Assembly (NCBI GenBank): GCA_900317715.1
Contig: ONHS01000021.1
Location: forward strand, 17,928-81,927
Length of the DNA stretch: 64,000 bases
Origin: an uncultured Bacteroidales bacterium
GTDB lineage: Bacteria > Bacteroidota > Bacteroidia > Bacteroidales > WCHB1-69
Reading direction: 5' to 3'
This document shows positions 27,432-36,191 of the stretch, piece after piece. Made by a program: the position numbers and the translations under genes. Position 1 is the first letter of the stretch, and each line of letters starts with the position of its first letter. Below the pieces are notes generated by a model that saw only the letters and a list, made by a program, of their open reading frames with translations, searched no databases and was not told the origin of the DNA.

Positions 27432-28488
27432 GCTCATCATAGGCCTGCTGCTGACACCCTTTTCCCTGATTTTCGGGTGTGTGACCGCGATACGGAGATT
27501 TCTGTATCGCCATCGGATACTATTGAGCGAAGAGTCGCCCGTACCCGCCATTGACATTGGCAACATCGCCGTGGGCGGAACTGGGAAAACACCTCATACC
27601 CAATATGTTATCGAATTGCTAAAGCGCGATTTCCACGTGGCGATGCTCAGTCGCGGTTATGGACGATCGTCAAAGGGCTATCAATCTGTGAAACAGTGTG
27701 ATAGCACCCAAATCAATGCGAAAACCTTTGGAGATGAGCCGTTTATGACCCACTGCCGTTTCCCCGAGATTCCATTGGCCGTAGATGGCGACCGCGCGGA
27801 AGGCGTGCGAAATCTCCTTGATGAATATCCTGATATTAAGGTGGTTGTGTTGGATGACGCCTATCAGCATCTGAGCTTCCGGCCAACGTTCCATGTCCTG
27901 TTAACCGAATATAACCGTCCGTATCGTCCAGACATGCCAATGCCGGCAGGTAAGTTGCGTGAGTTCCCGTGCGCGGCGCGTGATGCGGATGTCATCATCG
28001 TGACCAAAGTGCCCGATAATGCCAACACGGAGGAGTCAAAATGGAGACACCAGCTCCGTTTGAAACCTCACCAGCACCTCTTTTTCACACGTTTTCGCTA
28101 TGAGCCGCTAACCCCTGTTACAGAGGCTGCCCAGAAAATGGATGTTCAGTCTGTGCGCGACATCGTTGTTTTAACCGGCATCGCGCATCCCAAACCGTTG
28201 ATCGACCACCTGAAACAATATAATATTGTGAAACATTACGCCTTTCCCGATCATCATGTATATACGGAAAAAGAAATTCAATCCATTTATAATCAGCATT
28301 TTGACAATATCGGGAATGAGTGCATATTGGTTACCACGGAAAAAGACTGGATGCGGTTGCAGTCAGAGCGTATGATAAATATTGTATCTTTGCTTCCCGT
28401 TTTTGTGGTACGTGTAGAAGTGGAATTTCTTACTGATACACAAAGAGATAAGTTTAATCAAATAATCACTGGCCATGTTAGAAGTTAA
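27421..28488 (+). CDS. lpxK: Tetraacyldisaccharide 4'-kinase
   Basis: A 355-residue LpxK, which phosphorylates the 4' position of the lipid A precursor DS-1-P at the inner membrane. After an N-terminal membrane-associated helix (about 5-28), it has the IGNIAVGGTGKTPHT P-loop at about 42-56, SRGYGR at about 77-82, and VVLDDAYQHL at about 141-150, all LpxK marks. It overlaps phoH at its start and the nucleoside phosphorylase by 14 bases at its end, so the three are clearly cotranslated. Confidence 0.94.
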   Translation: MPFKLIIGLLLTPFSLIFGCVTAIRRFLYRHRILLSEESPVPAIDIGNIAVGGTGKTPHTQYVIELLKRDFHVAMLSRGYGRSSKGYQSVKQCDSTQINAKTFGDEPFMTHCRFPEIPLAVDGDRAEGVRNLLDEYPDIKVVVLDDAYQHLSFRPTFHVLLTEYNRPYRPDMPMPAGKLREFPCAARDADVIIVTKVPDNANTEESKWRHQLRLKPHQHLFFTRFRYEPLTPVTEAAQKMDVQSVRDIVVLTGIAHPKPLIDHLKQYNIVKHYAFPDHHVYTEKEIQSIYNQHFDNIGNECILVTTEKDWMRLQSERMINIVSLLPVFVVRVEVEFLTDTQRDKFNQIITGHVRS

Positions 28489-29299
28489 AAGAGAGAAAAT
28501 AGAGCAAACGGTTGCGTATTTGAACAACCGTAAAACGATAAATCCGAAAATTGCCATCGTGTTGGGTTCCGGTTTAGGTGGCCTGGCCGACAAAGTTGAA
28601 GTTGTGGATGAGATTTCCTATTATGAAATCCCCCATTTCCCTGTTTCCACGGTAGAAGGGCACAAAGGCACGATGATTTTCGGCAGGTTAAACGGCGTGG
28701 AAGTGCTCGTCTTCAATGGTCGTTTCCACTATTACGAAGGCTACCCGATGGATGTGGTGACCTATCCCGAACAGATTTTGAGCGGTCTCGGCATTAAAAC
28801 CTTGATCCTTTCGAATGCCGCCGGCGGCATGAACCCCACGTTCCAGGTGGGCGACATCATGCTGATTCGCGACCATATCAACCACTTTTTCACGAATCCG
28901 CTCATCGGCCCGAATGACGATACCTTGGGTCCTCGCTTCTTGAACATGAGCGAGGCCTATTCACATAGACTGGTGAAACTGGCACAACAAACCGGCAAAA
29001 AGCTGAACATCCACCTCCAGGAAGGGGTCTATATTGGCGTGTCGGGACCCTGTTTCGAAACCCCTTCGGAATACAAAATGTTCTATCTTTTCGGCGCCGA
29101 CGCCGTGGGTATGTCCACCGTTCCGGAAGTGATTATGGCGCGACATCGCGGTATTGAGGTGTTCGCCCTCTCCGTCATTACCGACTTGGGTATCATCGGC
29201 CGCGTGGAGAAAGCCAGCCACGAAGAAGTGTTGGCTGCCGCTGCCGCCGCCGGTCCGCAAATGGTGGAGCTTATCTACCACATGATGCCTGAAATATAA
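28475..29299 (+). CDS. punA: Purine nucleoside phosphorylase
   Basis: A 274-residue trimeric-type purine nucleoside phosphorylase, which splits purine nucleosides with phosphate for salvage. VLGSGLGGLAD is at about 29-39, GRFHYYEGY at about 81-89, LSNAAGGMN (phosphate-loop region) at about 110-118, and GVYIGVSGPCFETPSEY at about 184-200. It overlaps lpxK by 14 bases. An lpxK-phosphorylase pairing is a recurring order in Bacteroidetes. Confidence 0.93.
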   Translation: MLEVKREKIEQTVAYLNNRKTINPKIAIVLGSGLGGLADKVEVVDEISYYEIPHFPVSTVEGHKGTMIFGRLNGVEVLVFNGRFHYYEGYPMDVVTYPEQILSGLGIKTLILSNAAGGMNPTFQVGDIMLIRDHINHFFTNPLIGPNDDTLGPRFLNMSEAYSHRLVKLAQQTGKKLNIHLQEGVYIGVSGPCFETPSEYKMFYLFGADAVGMSTVPEVIMARHRGIEVFALSVITDLGIIGRVEKASHEEVLAAAAAAGPQMVELIYHMMPEI

Positions 29300-29344
29300 C
29301 CTTCTGATTTAGCGATGGTTAGAAGTATGTAACAACCGCCTTTC

Positions 29345-30928
29345 ATGGGATCTGACAAACTTGCTCGAAATCTAAATCGGCTACTCCTTTTCCTTTGGGG
29401 TGGTATGATGGCTTTTGTATTGATACTCAACATCTTAAAGTCGCATTTTGATTATATTTACACGTACTATCATACGATAGACACTCTTTTGCCTCATCCG
29501 GTGCTGATGCTTCTCGGAGGGCTGGGATTGATGATTATATTTCTGATTTTAAGTAAGATATGGGATGATCATCCTTCCGCCATTTCTCATAGCACACTCA
29601 AACGGTACCCGTTTTTGATCGTGACGTTTTCCCTTTTCTGTTTGCAGATACTGTTCATCTACAACTATTTCTTTGAGACCGATTGGGATGTTCAGATTTT
29701 GCTCGACACAGCCCGTCAAATCGCATACGGAGGGGATCGGAATATGTTTAGCTGGTATTATAGCATGTGCCCCAACAACCTCCTTTTGACTCAGATTTTC
29801 TCCGTTATCTTATTTATAGCCAAACCTTTACATTTAGGAAGCCAAGACCTTTTTGCTATCATTTTCGTACAATGTGTTTGGTGTATGATGGCCGCGATCA
29901 TGCTGTATCAACTCTGTATCAAGTTATGGAAGGCTCAGGCAATAGCCGTGTTTGCGTATGTCACCTATTGGCTACTGGTAGGTTTATCTCCATGGATGTC
30001 AATCACTTATTCGGACGTTTGGGCCTTACCGTTTCCTATCTTGTTGTTGTGGTTATGTTTTTGCATGGATTGGAAAGGGAAAGTCTGGTTAAAATGGTTC
30101 ATCATCACTTTTGTAGCATGGTTCGGTTTCAAAATCAAGCCGCAAGCGTGCTTTGTTTTGGTTGCCATTTTGCTGGTAGAGGGTATTTCATATTGGAAAA
30201 ACAGTCCTCGGGGACATGACCTTAAAGTGTTGATTACCAACTATATCGTGCCTCTTTCTTTAGGTTTGCTTTTAGGCTTTGGAACCACCTTCATTGCGGT
30301 GAAAAGCATCCATATCAGTGTGGTCAAGTCACAGGCTATGGGGGCTCCCCATTATTTGATGATGGGGCTAAATAAAAATCACATAGGGAGTTACAATGAT
30401 CCTGATGTCGTTTTTTCGTACAATTTCCCATCGAAGAGCGAGCGCGCCAAAGCCAACCTCAAGGAGACCCAACGACGGGTTCGGGAGATGGGCGTTGGTG
30501 GCTTTGCGAAATTGATGTGCGAGAAAACGTTAGTAAACTACTATGACGGCACTTTTTGTTGGGGCTGGGAAGGAGCGATGTTCTATAAAGTTGTCTTCCC
30601 CCTGAAAAACAACCATTTATCACCTTTTTTGCGGAATATTTTTTACAACAGGGACTATCGTGGAAAATATTTCTCCCAATGGTTCACTTTCGTCACCGCA
30701 TTATGGCTTGGAGTGTTGCTACTGGCCTTCTTCTCCTTATTCGCAAAATGGGATAAGTCGTTGAAGATGATTGCCATAACGCTCCTTTTGCTCACCTTGT
30801 ACGAAAGTTTGTTTGAAGCCCGATCGCGATATTTCTTTGCGTTCGTTCCGCTATACTTGCTCATGGCATCGCAAGGCGCAAACGTATTGGCCTTGTGGTT
30901 GAAAAAGCTGATGAAGAAACCCCGATAA
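29345..30928 (+). CDS. Polytopic membrane protein, GT39/ArnT-like
   Basis: A 527-residue protein with about 11-12 hydrophobic segments and a long C-terminal extracytoplasmic part (about 330-450). The first external loop has ETDWDVQILLDTAR, resembling the acidic first loop of GT-C fold glycosyltransferases (ArnT/PMT type), where an Asp or Glu is catalytic. The exact family and acceptor are not identified. It follows the nucleoside phosphorylase after 45 bases in the same direction and may belong to the same transcript. It ends 4 bases from the convergent minus-strand gene. Confidence 0.55.
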   Translation: MGSDKLARNLNRLLLFLWGGMMAFVLILNILKSHFDYIYTYYHTIDTLLPHPVLMLLGGLGLMIIFLILSKIWDDHPSAISHSTLKRYPFLIVTFSLFCLQILFIYNYFFETDWDVQILLDTARQIAYGGDRNMFSWYYSMCPNNLLLTQIFSVILFIAKPLHLGSQDLFAIIFVQCVWCMMAAIMLYQLCIKLWKAQAIAVFAYVTYWLLVGLSPWMSITYSDVWALPFPILLLWLCFCMDWKGKVWLKWFIITFVAWFGFKIKPQACFVLVAILLVEGISYWKNSPRGHDLKVLITNYIVPLSLGLLLGFGTTFIAVKSIHISVVKSQAMGAPHYLMMGLNKNHIGSYNDPDVVFSYNFPSKSERAKANLKETQRRVREMGVGGFAKLMCEKTLVNYYDGTFCWGWEGAMFYKVVFPLKNNHLSPFLRNIFYNRDYRGKYFSQWFTFVTALWLGVLLLAFFSLFAKWDKSLKMIAITLLLLTLYESLFEARSRYFFAFVPLYLLMASQGANVLALWLKKLMKKPR

Positions 30929-30931
30929 TGC

Positions 30932-32191
30932 TTACGTCTTCTGTTGTTGCTTTTTAGCAGCCGGGAACAGCACGTTGTTCAGAATCAAACGGTAACCCGC
31001 AGAATTCGGGAAGAGGTTGAGGTCTGTAGGTGCGTCGTTGACCAAATGCTGGTAGTCCTCAGGGTCGTGACCTGAATAGAACGTCCAGGTGCCTTTGCCG
31101 TATTCGCCATGGATGTAACGTGCCTCGTTGAAGAAAGCGCATTCTCCCATAATCGTAACGGTCGGTTTGATGAACTCCTTACGGAACGCGGTGGTCTGTC
31201 CCATAAAGCCCGGAATCACTTGCAAGTGATTCTGACACAGCATAGTGGGAACGGGATCCCATTTAGCAGAGAACTCAAACAACGTGAAGTAGTCATTGGA
31301 TTTGTTGGAAATATGCTGTGACGGATTCACGTCAATATTGGAAACCTCATAGACGTAAGGATTTGTTTCAATCTTGAAGTCCGTGAAAGCAAAACAGTTA
31401 TCGTAGTTGAGCTTGCTTTGCGCTTGGGGATCCATGGGGTCGCCATCGAACATGGATTCACAGATGTCCACGCCTTCAGCAGCGAGTGCGATGTCGTAAC
31501 TGTCTGGACCTGAACACATCGCGAAGAGATAGCCGCCGCCGGCCACGAAATCGCGGATTCCTTTGGCCACAGCTAGTTTCATTTGTGACACTTTGGTGAA
31601 TCCCAACTGAGCAGCGCGTTCTTCGTTCTCTTTCACATCATCTTGATACCATTTGGCATTGCGGTAGTTGGCCCAAAATTTTCCGTATTGGCCGGTAAAA
31701 TCCTCATGGTGCAGGTGCAACCAGTCGTATTTAGGCAACTCGCCTTTGATGACCTCTTCGTCATAGATGACGGTGTATGGAATCTCCGCGTAGGTGAGCA
31801 CAAGGGTGACAGCATCATCCCAAGGCAGCTTGTTTTTGGGAGAATAGACGGCGATTTTCGGCTCTTTGGTCAGCCGAATCTCGTTCATATTGTTCTCTAC
31901 TACAGAGATTTCGTTGAGGATTTGCGTGGCTTGGATGTCTGCGATGACTTCGTAGGATACACCGCGAACCAGGCATTCGTTCTCCAAAGTGCTGTTATAG
32001 GGGCACATAAAACTACCACCGCGGTAGTTCAACAACCAACTCATATCGATTTGGTGAGCCACCGCGAAATAGGCAATTCCGTAGGCTTTCAGATGGTTTG
32101 TTTGTGCTAAATCCATGGGAATCAGCAAGTAACTGCATCTTCCAATCATCACGGAAAGAATAAACCCTAGTATTAAAATAACCTTTTTCAT
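30932..32191 (-). CDS. Conserved secreted protein often labelled 'asparagine synthetase B' in Bacteroidetes
   Basis: A 419-residue protein from Met13 of the open frame, with a signal peptide (MKKVILILGFILSVMIG). It contains YLLIPMDLAQTNHLKAYG, LLNYRGGSF, and a central GATase1/ThuA-like region (AVAKGIRDFVAGGGYLFAMCSG). Related Bacteroidetes proteins carry the name asparagine synthetase B. I see no N-terminal catalytic Cys, no glutaminase NTN fold and no PP-loop (SGGxDS), and it is exported, so it is not an asparagine synthetase. Function unknown; the GGGYLFAMCSG and SGHDPEDYQH segments suggest a glutamine-amidotransferase-like fold. Confidence 0.7.
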   Translation of the reverse strand: MKKVILILGFILSVMIGRCSYLLIPMDLAQTNHLKAYGIAYFAVAHQIDMSWLLNYRGGSFMCPYNSTLENECLVRGVSYEVIADIQATQILNEISVVENNMNEIRLTKEPKIAVYSPKNKLPWDDAVTLVLTYAEIPYTVIYDEEVIKGELPKYDWLHLHHEDFTGQYGKFWANYRNAKWYQDDVKENEERAAQLGFTKVSQMKLAVAKGIRDFVAGGGYLFAMCSGPDSYDIALAAEGVDICESMFDGDPMDPQAQSKLNYDNCFAFTDFKIETNPYVYEVSNIDVNPSQHISNKSNDYFTLFEFSAKWDPVPTMLCQNHLQVIPGFMGQTTAFRKEFIKPTVTIMGECAFFNEARYIHGEYGKGTWTFYSGHDPEDYQHLVNDAPTDLNLFPNSAGYRLILNNVLFPAAKKQQQKT

Positions 32192-32209
32192 CTTTTTCAA
32201 AATGGGCAG

Positions 32210-32217
32210 CAAAAATA
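32210..32217 (-). promoter_or_regulatory. -7 element for the 30932-32191 gene
   Basis: TATTTTTG on the minus strand fits TAnnTTTG, 18 bases before the chosen ATG; it supports the shorter start. Confidence 0.55.
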
Positions 32218-32265
32218 CACAATTCAATCGAAATGTGATAACCTTTGGAAAAAGAAAAAGTTTAA

Positions 32266-32328
32266 TGTTAGCTGTTAGCTTTTGGCTTTTGGCTAATAGC
32301 TAATAGCCAAAAGCCAACAGCCAATAGC
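32266..32328. repeat. Palindromic 7-base array 3' of the TetR-like gene
   Basis: Nine in-phase units: TGTTAGC twice, TTTTGGC twice, TAATAGC twice, CAAAAGC, CAACAGC, CAATAGC. The first four and the last five are reverse-complement forms, so they can fold into a hairpin. Confidence 0.9.
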
Positions 32329-32331
32329 GGA

Positions 32332-32880
32332 TTACGCGAAGGGCGTTTCCATAAACAGGTCCATGCCACGTTCGGTCAAGGCGGGATGAAGAAGATAGCG
32401 CATTATCTGAGGTTTTTGATCTTTATCAGAATCAATCAAAAACAAATTGTTCAGTAAATAGGGGGTGTAGGTCTCCAAATCCAAGTCTTCATGAATGTGA
32501 AAACAATGTTTCCCTTTTTCTAAAACGGAATAAATCAGGCTATAGAAAATGGAGTCTCTTTCGAGATATTTGCGCTTTTCCTTCGTGAATGCATAATAGT
32601 GGGGCTCTTCGTATCGAGTCCTCACAATTTGATATATGGTCATCGTCAATTCTTCGACACTATGATTGCAGTTATCGAGAATGCTCTGCCATTTCTCTCT
32701 GCAGATATTTTGCCAATGCTTCCAAGAGATTTCAATGGAGTTGGCTTTAGTACCATAACGATTGAAAAACGTTTTGTGACAGATGTTTAGCTCTTTCACA
32801 ATTTGTTCGGTCGAATTCTGAAAACCGTTTTTCGAATAGTAATTGAATAGTACTTGTTTCTTTTTTTCGGATAGAGGCAT
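32332..32880 (-). CDS. TetR-like transcriptional regulator
   Basis: A 182-residue protein. The N-terminal 50 residues have a TetR/AcrR-like layout: FNYYSKNGFQNSTEQIVKELNICHKTFFNRYGTKANSI, where the second helix and the turn before H-K-T-F-F-N-R-Y correspond to the recognition helix. The C-terminal ligand-binding part is unlike any family I recognise. Local regulation of its neighbours is possible, but nothing shows its target. Confidence 0.6.
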   Translation of the reverse strand: MPLSEKKKQVLFNYYSKNGFQNSTEQIVKELNICHKTFFNRYGTKANSIEISWKHWQNICREKWQSILDNCNHSVEELTMTIYQIVRTRYEEPHYYAFTKEKRKYLERDSIFYSLIYSVLEKGKHCFHIHEDLDLETYTPYLLNNLFLIDSDKDQKPQIMRYLLHPALTERGMDLFMETPFA

Positions 32881-32982
32881 GATAAAAAATTAGAGATTTT
32901 CAAGTGGTAAGCCCACTCTCTGATTATAACTTAATTGTCAATTAAACGCAAATTTTTGCAAAATATTTTCGGCAAAAATACA

Positions 32983-32990
32983 AAAAAAAT
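32983..32990 (-). promoter_or_regulatory. -7 element for the TetR-like gene
   Basis: TATTTTTG on the minus strand fits TAnnTTTG. It coincides with the stop of the MauE-like gene and leaves a leader of about 100 bases. Confidence 0.45.
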
Positions 32991-33901
32991 CATTGCAAAT
33001 GATTTTTAACATCTTTTTCCGTTAATTGCCTCAAATTGGCCGTTTTAATGACTTCCCCATCTTTAAAAAATAAGTAAAGAGGAAATGAATTGGTGATTCT
33101 CACCGCTGAAAGAGGGTGAACTTCGACAAATGTGAAAGCTTCCGTGTGGGTTTCGGAAGGGAATTTCTTGTTGGAGATGCTGTCTCCCCAAATCCAATAC
33201 AGAATGCGGGTGCTGTCTAATTCGTTGTTGGCAGCGATTTCGGACATTTTCAGGCAACTGGTGCGACAAAAATCGCAACCAGACGATACAATTCCGACAA
33301 TGTAGTTGCCTTCATCCAACTTAACATCCAGCATCACAGAATCTTGCATCAATGCATGAAGGGAGGCTTCGTCGTATATTTCCGGTTCGGAAAAAGCATT
33401 ATAGACATTGTCGATGGGAAAAAGGACGAATGGAGGTATCAAAGCGGCCAAAAAGGCCACCACCAACGCAAAAACGCGACCCCGGAAATGGTAATCTTCC
33501 TCGTTTCGGATGAAAAACAACAAAACGATGGCTACAAGGTTCTTGATCAGGGACAGAGACGGCTTTATCTCAACTAACTCCCCCATACAATGGCAGTTGC
33601 TGTCGTCACGGAACAGAATGACATAGATGAGTAGCAGGGAGAATCCGATGAGCATCAGTAGCGTAAACCACCACGCTTCCCGATATCGCACTTTGATAAT
33701 CAGCAGGATACCAACCAGTATCTCGGAGGCGATAATGGCACGGGCAATCAATCCACTCAGTGTCAGATTGAAGAGCTTGAAACTGTAGATGTAGAGTTCG
33801 AAATGCTCTAACCCCAGCAATTTCAAAACGGCGGAAACGATGAAAAAGACGCCAATTCCGATGCGGATGATGAGTTTTAATATGTTGTTAAATTTTTCCA
33901 T
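32990..33901 (-). CDS. MauE/DoxX-type membrane protein with thioredoxin-like domain
   Basis: A 303-residue protein from MEKFNNILK at 33901. It has four TM segments in the MauE/DoxX arrangement (about 10-32, 46-66, 72-92, 114-130) with a HCMGEL cysteine motif, a fifth TM (about 140-165), and then a periplasmic domain with SSGCDFCRTSC (CxxC plus a third Cys). This looks like a redox protein of the thioredoxin fold; MauE-like proteins help cytochrome or disulfide maturation. The ABC ATPase stop is 26 bases upstream, so the two are cotranscribed. Confidence 0.75.
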   Translation of the reverse strand: MEKFNNILKLIIRIGIGVFFIVSAVLKLLGLEHFELYIYSFKLFNLTLSGLIARAIIASEILVGILLIIKVRYREAWWFTLLMLIGFSLLLIYVILFRDDSNCHCMGELVEIKPSLSLIKNLVAIVLLFFIRNEEDYHFRGRVFALVVAFLAALIPPFVLFPIDNVYNAFSEPEIYDEASLHALMQDSVMLDVKLDEGNYIVGIVSSGCDFCRTSCLKMSEIAANNELDSTRILYWIWGDSISNKKFPSETHTEAFTFVEVHPLSAVRITNSFPLYLFFKDGEVIKTANLRQLTEKDVKNHLQ

Positions 33902-33926
33902 GATGGGGATGTTAAATAGTGATTCA

Positions 33927-35666
33927 TTAGCATTCGATTCCTTTGGGGATAGCACTGATCAGTTTTTGGGCATATTCAGTTTGAGGATGGGCGCACAAGG
34001 CATCGGCTTCACCGCTTTCCACGATGACACCTTGTTGCATCACCGCGATTCGGTCAGCCATGAATTTCACGACCGAAAAGTCGTGCGAGATGAAAATGTA
34101 GGTGAACTTGTATTCGGCTTTAAGTTCGTTGAGAAGGTTCAGGACTTGCGCCTGCACCGAAACATCCAAGGCAGACACTGACTCGTCGCAGATGATGAAT
34201 TTCGGGTTCACAGCCAGGGCGCGAGCGATGGAAATGCGCTGCCGCTGACCGCCGGAAAACTCATGCGGGTATCTGTAAAAATGTGATTCATTGAGACTTA
34301 CACGCTCCAAAAGTTCAATGACACGTTTTTTGCGCTCTTTGTCATTCTGCAAAATATGATGGACACGCATCGGCTCCATCAACGCTTCTCCGATGGTAAG
34401 TCGTTGGTTGAGTGAAGAGTACGGGTCTTGCAGGATGATTTGCATCTCTTTGCGCATCTTTCGCATCTCTGAGGAAGGCAGTTCGACAAGATTCTTCCCA
34501 CGAAAACGCACCTCCCCGGAAGTAGGCTCGATCAACCGCAACATGGACCGTCCCAAGGTGGTTTTCCCGCAGCCGGACTCGCCGACCAACCCCAAGGTTT
34601 CACCTTCGTAAATGTCCAAGTTGATGTTGCTTAGGGCTTGGAAATATTGCTGCTTCTCGAAAAGTTTGCGCTTCCGGACTTTATACAACTTGTTCAGATT
34701 CTTGATGGTGATGATATGGTCGTTGGAATAGAGTTTCTGATGGGCAATGTGACGCTCTTCGGGAGTAACAATCAGTTTATCAATCACTTCCTTCATCTCA
34801 GACTCCTTATTATCCGCAAAATCAGACACTTGCGGCAGTTTGCGGAGCCGCTGGGTCATAGAGGGACGACAAGCGATAAGTTGCTTTGTATAAGGATGTT
34901 GAGGATTCAAGAAGATGTTTCTCACACTGTTTTCTTCCGTGATTTCCCCTTTGTACATCACGATGGTGCGGTCGGCAATTTCCGCCATCACGCCCAAGTC
35001 GTGGGTGATGAACAGCACGCTCATGCCGTGTTTCTGCTGCAGGCTGCGAATCAGTTCCAGGATATTCTTCTGGATAGTGACATCCAAAGCGGTGGTCGGT
35101 TCGTCGGCGATGAGCAATTTCGGATGGCAACTCATGGCCATGGCAATCATGATGCGCTGCTTCTGTCCGCCGGAAAGTTCGTGCGGATAAGAATCGAAAA
35201 TCTGGGCGGGACGAGGCAGCCTCACTTCGTTGAACAGATCAAGGACCTGCTCTTTAGCCTCTTTTTCCGTGACTTTGGTGTGCAGGAGAATCTGCTCGGT
35301 GATTTGCTCACCGCAACGGATGACGGGATTCAGCGAAGTCATCGGCTCTTGGAAAATCATGCCGATTTGGTTGCCCCGAAGCGTTTGCATAACCGATTCG
35401 GGCGCTTGAAGGATGTCCAACGGCGGAACCTGGTCATCGTCGTGGGCACGAAAATAGATATGTCCTGAAGGATAGCGGGCGATTTTGGGGCTTAGCAGCT
35501 GCATGACGGACAGGGCCGTCACCGACTTTCCAGAACCCGATTCACCGACAATACCCAACGTTTCCCCCTCATTGAGGGAAAAATGGATATGATGCAGAAT
35601 GGGATTCCAATTTGTATCACGCCGCAATTCAAGCGACAAATCTTCTATTTTCAGCAAAGGACTCAT
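33927..35666 (-). CDS. Fused dipeptide/oligopeptide-type ABC transporter ATPase (DppD-DppF fusion)
   Basis: A 579-residue protein with two complete ABC nucleotide-binding domains. NBD1 has GESGSGKSV, LSGGQKQR and LLIADEPTTALD. NBD2 (about 315-575) has GESGCGKTT, FSGGQRQR and FIICDESVSALD. Both resemble the ATPases of peptide/nickel importers (OppD/OppF, DppD/DppF). The permease and binding-protein genes are not adjacent. Met4 (35666) is chosen: the -7 element TATCTTTG (35673-35680) overlaps the longer start at 35675, so only the Met at 35666 fits, and then the transcript would be nearly leaderless. Confidence 0.9.
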   Translation of the reverse strand: MSPLLKIEDLSLELRRDTNWNPILHHIHFSLNEGETLGIVGESGSGKSVTALSVMQLLSPKIARYPSGHIYFRAHDDDQVPPLDILQAPESVMQTLRGNQIGMIFQEPMTSLNPVIRCGEQITEQILLHTKVTEKEAKEQVLDLFNEVRLPRPAQIFDSYPHELSGGQKQRIMIAMAMSCHPKLLIADEPTTALDVTIQKNILELIRSLQQKHGMSVLFITHDLGVMAEIADRTIVMYKGEITEENSVRNIFLNPQHPYTKQLIACRPSMTQRLRKLPQVSDFADNKESEMKEVIDKLIVTPEERHIAHQKLYSNDHIITIKNLNKLYKVRKRKLFEKQQYFQALSNINLDIYEGETLGLVGESGCGKTTLGRSMLRLIEPTSGEVRFRGKNLVELPSSEMRKMRKEMQIILQDPYSSLNQRLTIGEALMEPMRVHHILQNDKERKKRVIELLERVSLNESHFYRYPHEFSGGQRQRISIARALAVNPKFIICDESVSALDVSVQAQVLNLLNELKAEYKFTYIFISHDFSVVKFMADRIAVMQQGVIVESGEADALCAHPQTEYAQKLISAIPKGIEC

Positions 35667-35672
35667 CGCGTG

Positions 35673-35680
35673 CAAAGATA
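35673..35680 (-). promoter_or_regulatory. -7 element overlapping the ABC ATPase start region
   Basis: TATCTTTG on the minus strand fits TAnnTTTG. Only six bases (CACGCG) separate it from the ATG at 35666. Confidence 0.6.
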
Positions 35681-35708
35681 CAAAAAATGTCCTTTTGGCG
35701 TGGGGAGA

Positions 35709-36095
35709 TTACTTTTTCTTCTCTTGCAATTTGGTGTCAATATCCAAAGTGGCGTGAGGAACAATTCTCAGACGCTCTTTGGGAATCAGTTTACCCGTAA
35801 TGCGGTCCACACCGTAAGTCTTGTTTTCAATACGCACTAATGCAGCTTCCAAATTGGAGATATATTTCAACAAACGAGACATCAGACGACCATTCTCCTC
35901 TTTAGAAAGCACTTGGTTGCCTTCTTCGAGGTTTTTAAAGGTCGGGGCAGTGTCTTTTGTGTCATTGCCGACACCGCTATAAGCTTCTTGATATACTTCG
36001 AGGTTCTTTTTCGCTTCTTCGATTTTCTTTTCGATCAAAGCTTTGAATTCTTCCAAATCTTCGTCAGAATAACGGTTCACAACAACTTCGCTCAT
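35709..36095 (-). CDS. TraR/DksA-like protein without zinc-finger cysteines
   Basis: A 128-residue protein with the N-terminal coiled-coil (about 10-95, with long EEFKALIEKKIEEAKKNLE-type helices) and the C-terminal segment of the Bacteroidetes TraR/DksA family (YGVDRITGKLIPKERLRIVPHATL). Family members have Cys residues in this C4 finger; here the first is replaced by Asp (GVDRITGKL), and the whole protein has no Cys. DksA-type proteins act on RNA polymerase. A coiled-coil tip with two acidic residues is the active part in DksA; here that region is EAYSGVGND. Confidence 0.8.
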   Translation of the reverse strand: MSEVVVNRYSDEDLEEFKALIEKKIEEAKKNLEVYQEAYSGVGNDTKDTAPTFKNLEEGNQVLSKEENGRLMSRLLKYISNLEAALVRIENKTYGVDRITGKLIPKERLRIVPHATLDIDTKLQEKKK

Positions 36096-36132
36096 ACTAT
36101 TATTAATTTTTTATGATGAAAAAATGAACGTG

Positions 36133-36140
36133 CAAAAATA
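36133..36140 (-). promoter_or_regulatory. -7 element for the DksA-like gene
   Basis: TATTTTTG on the minus strand fits TAnnTTTG, 37 bases before the ATG. Confidence 0.55.
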
Positions 36141-36191
36141 TAATTTTTTCGGTTGGAAACATTAAGTAGGGTGAAATTTGCAAACGAAATA

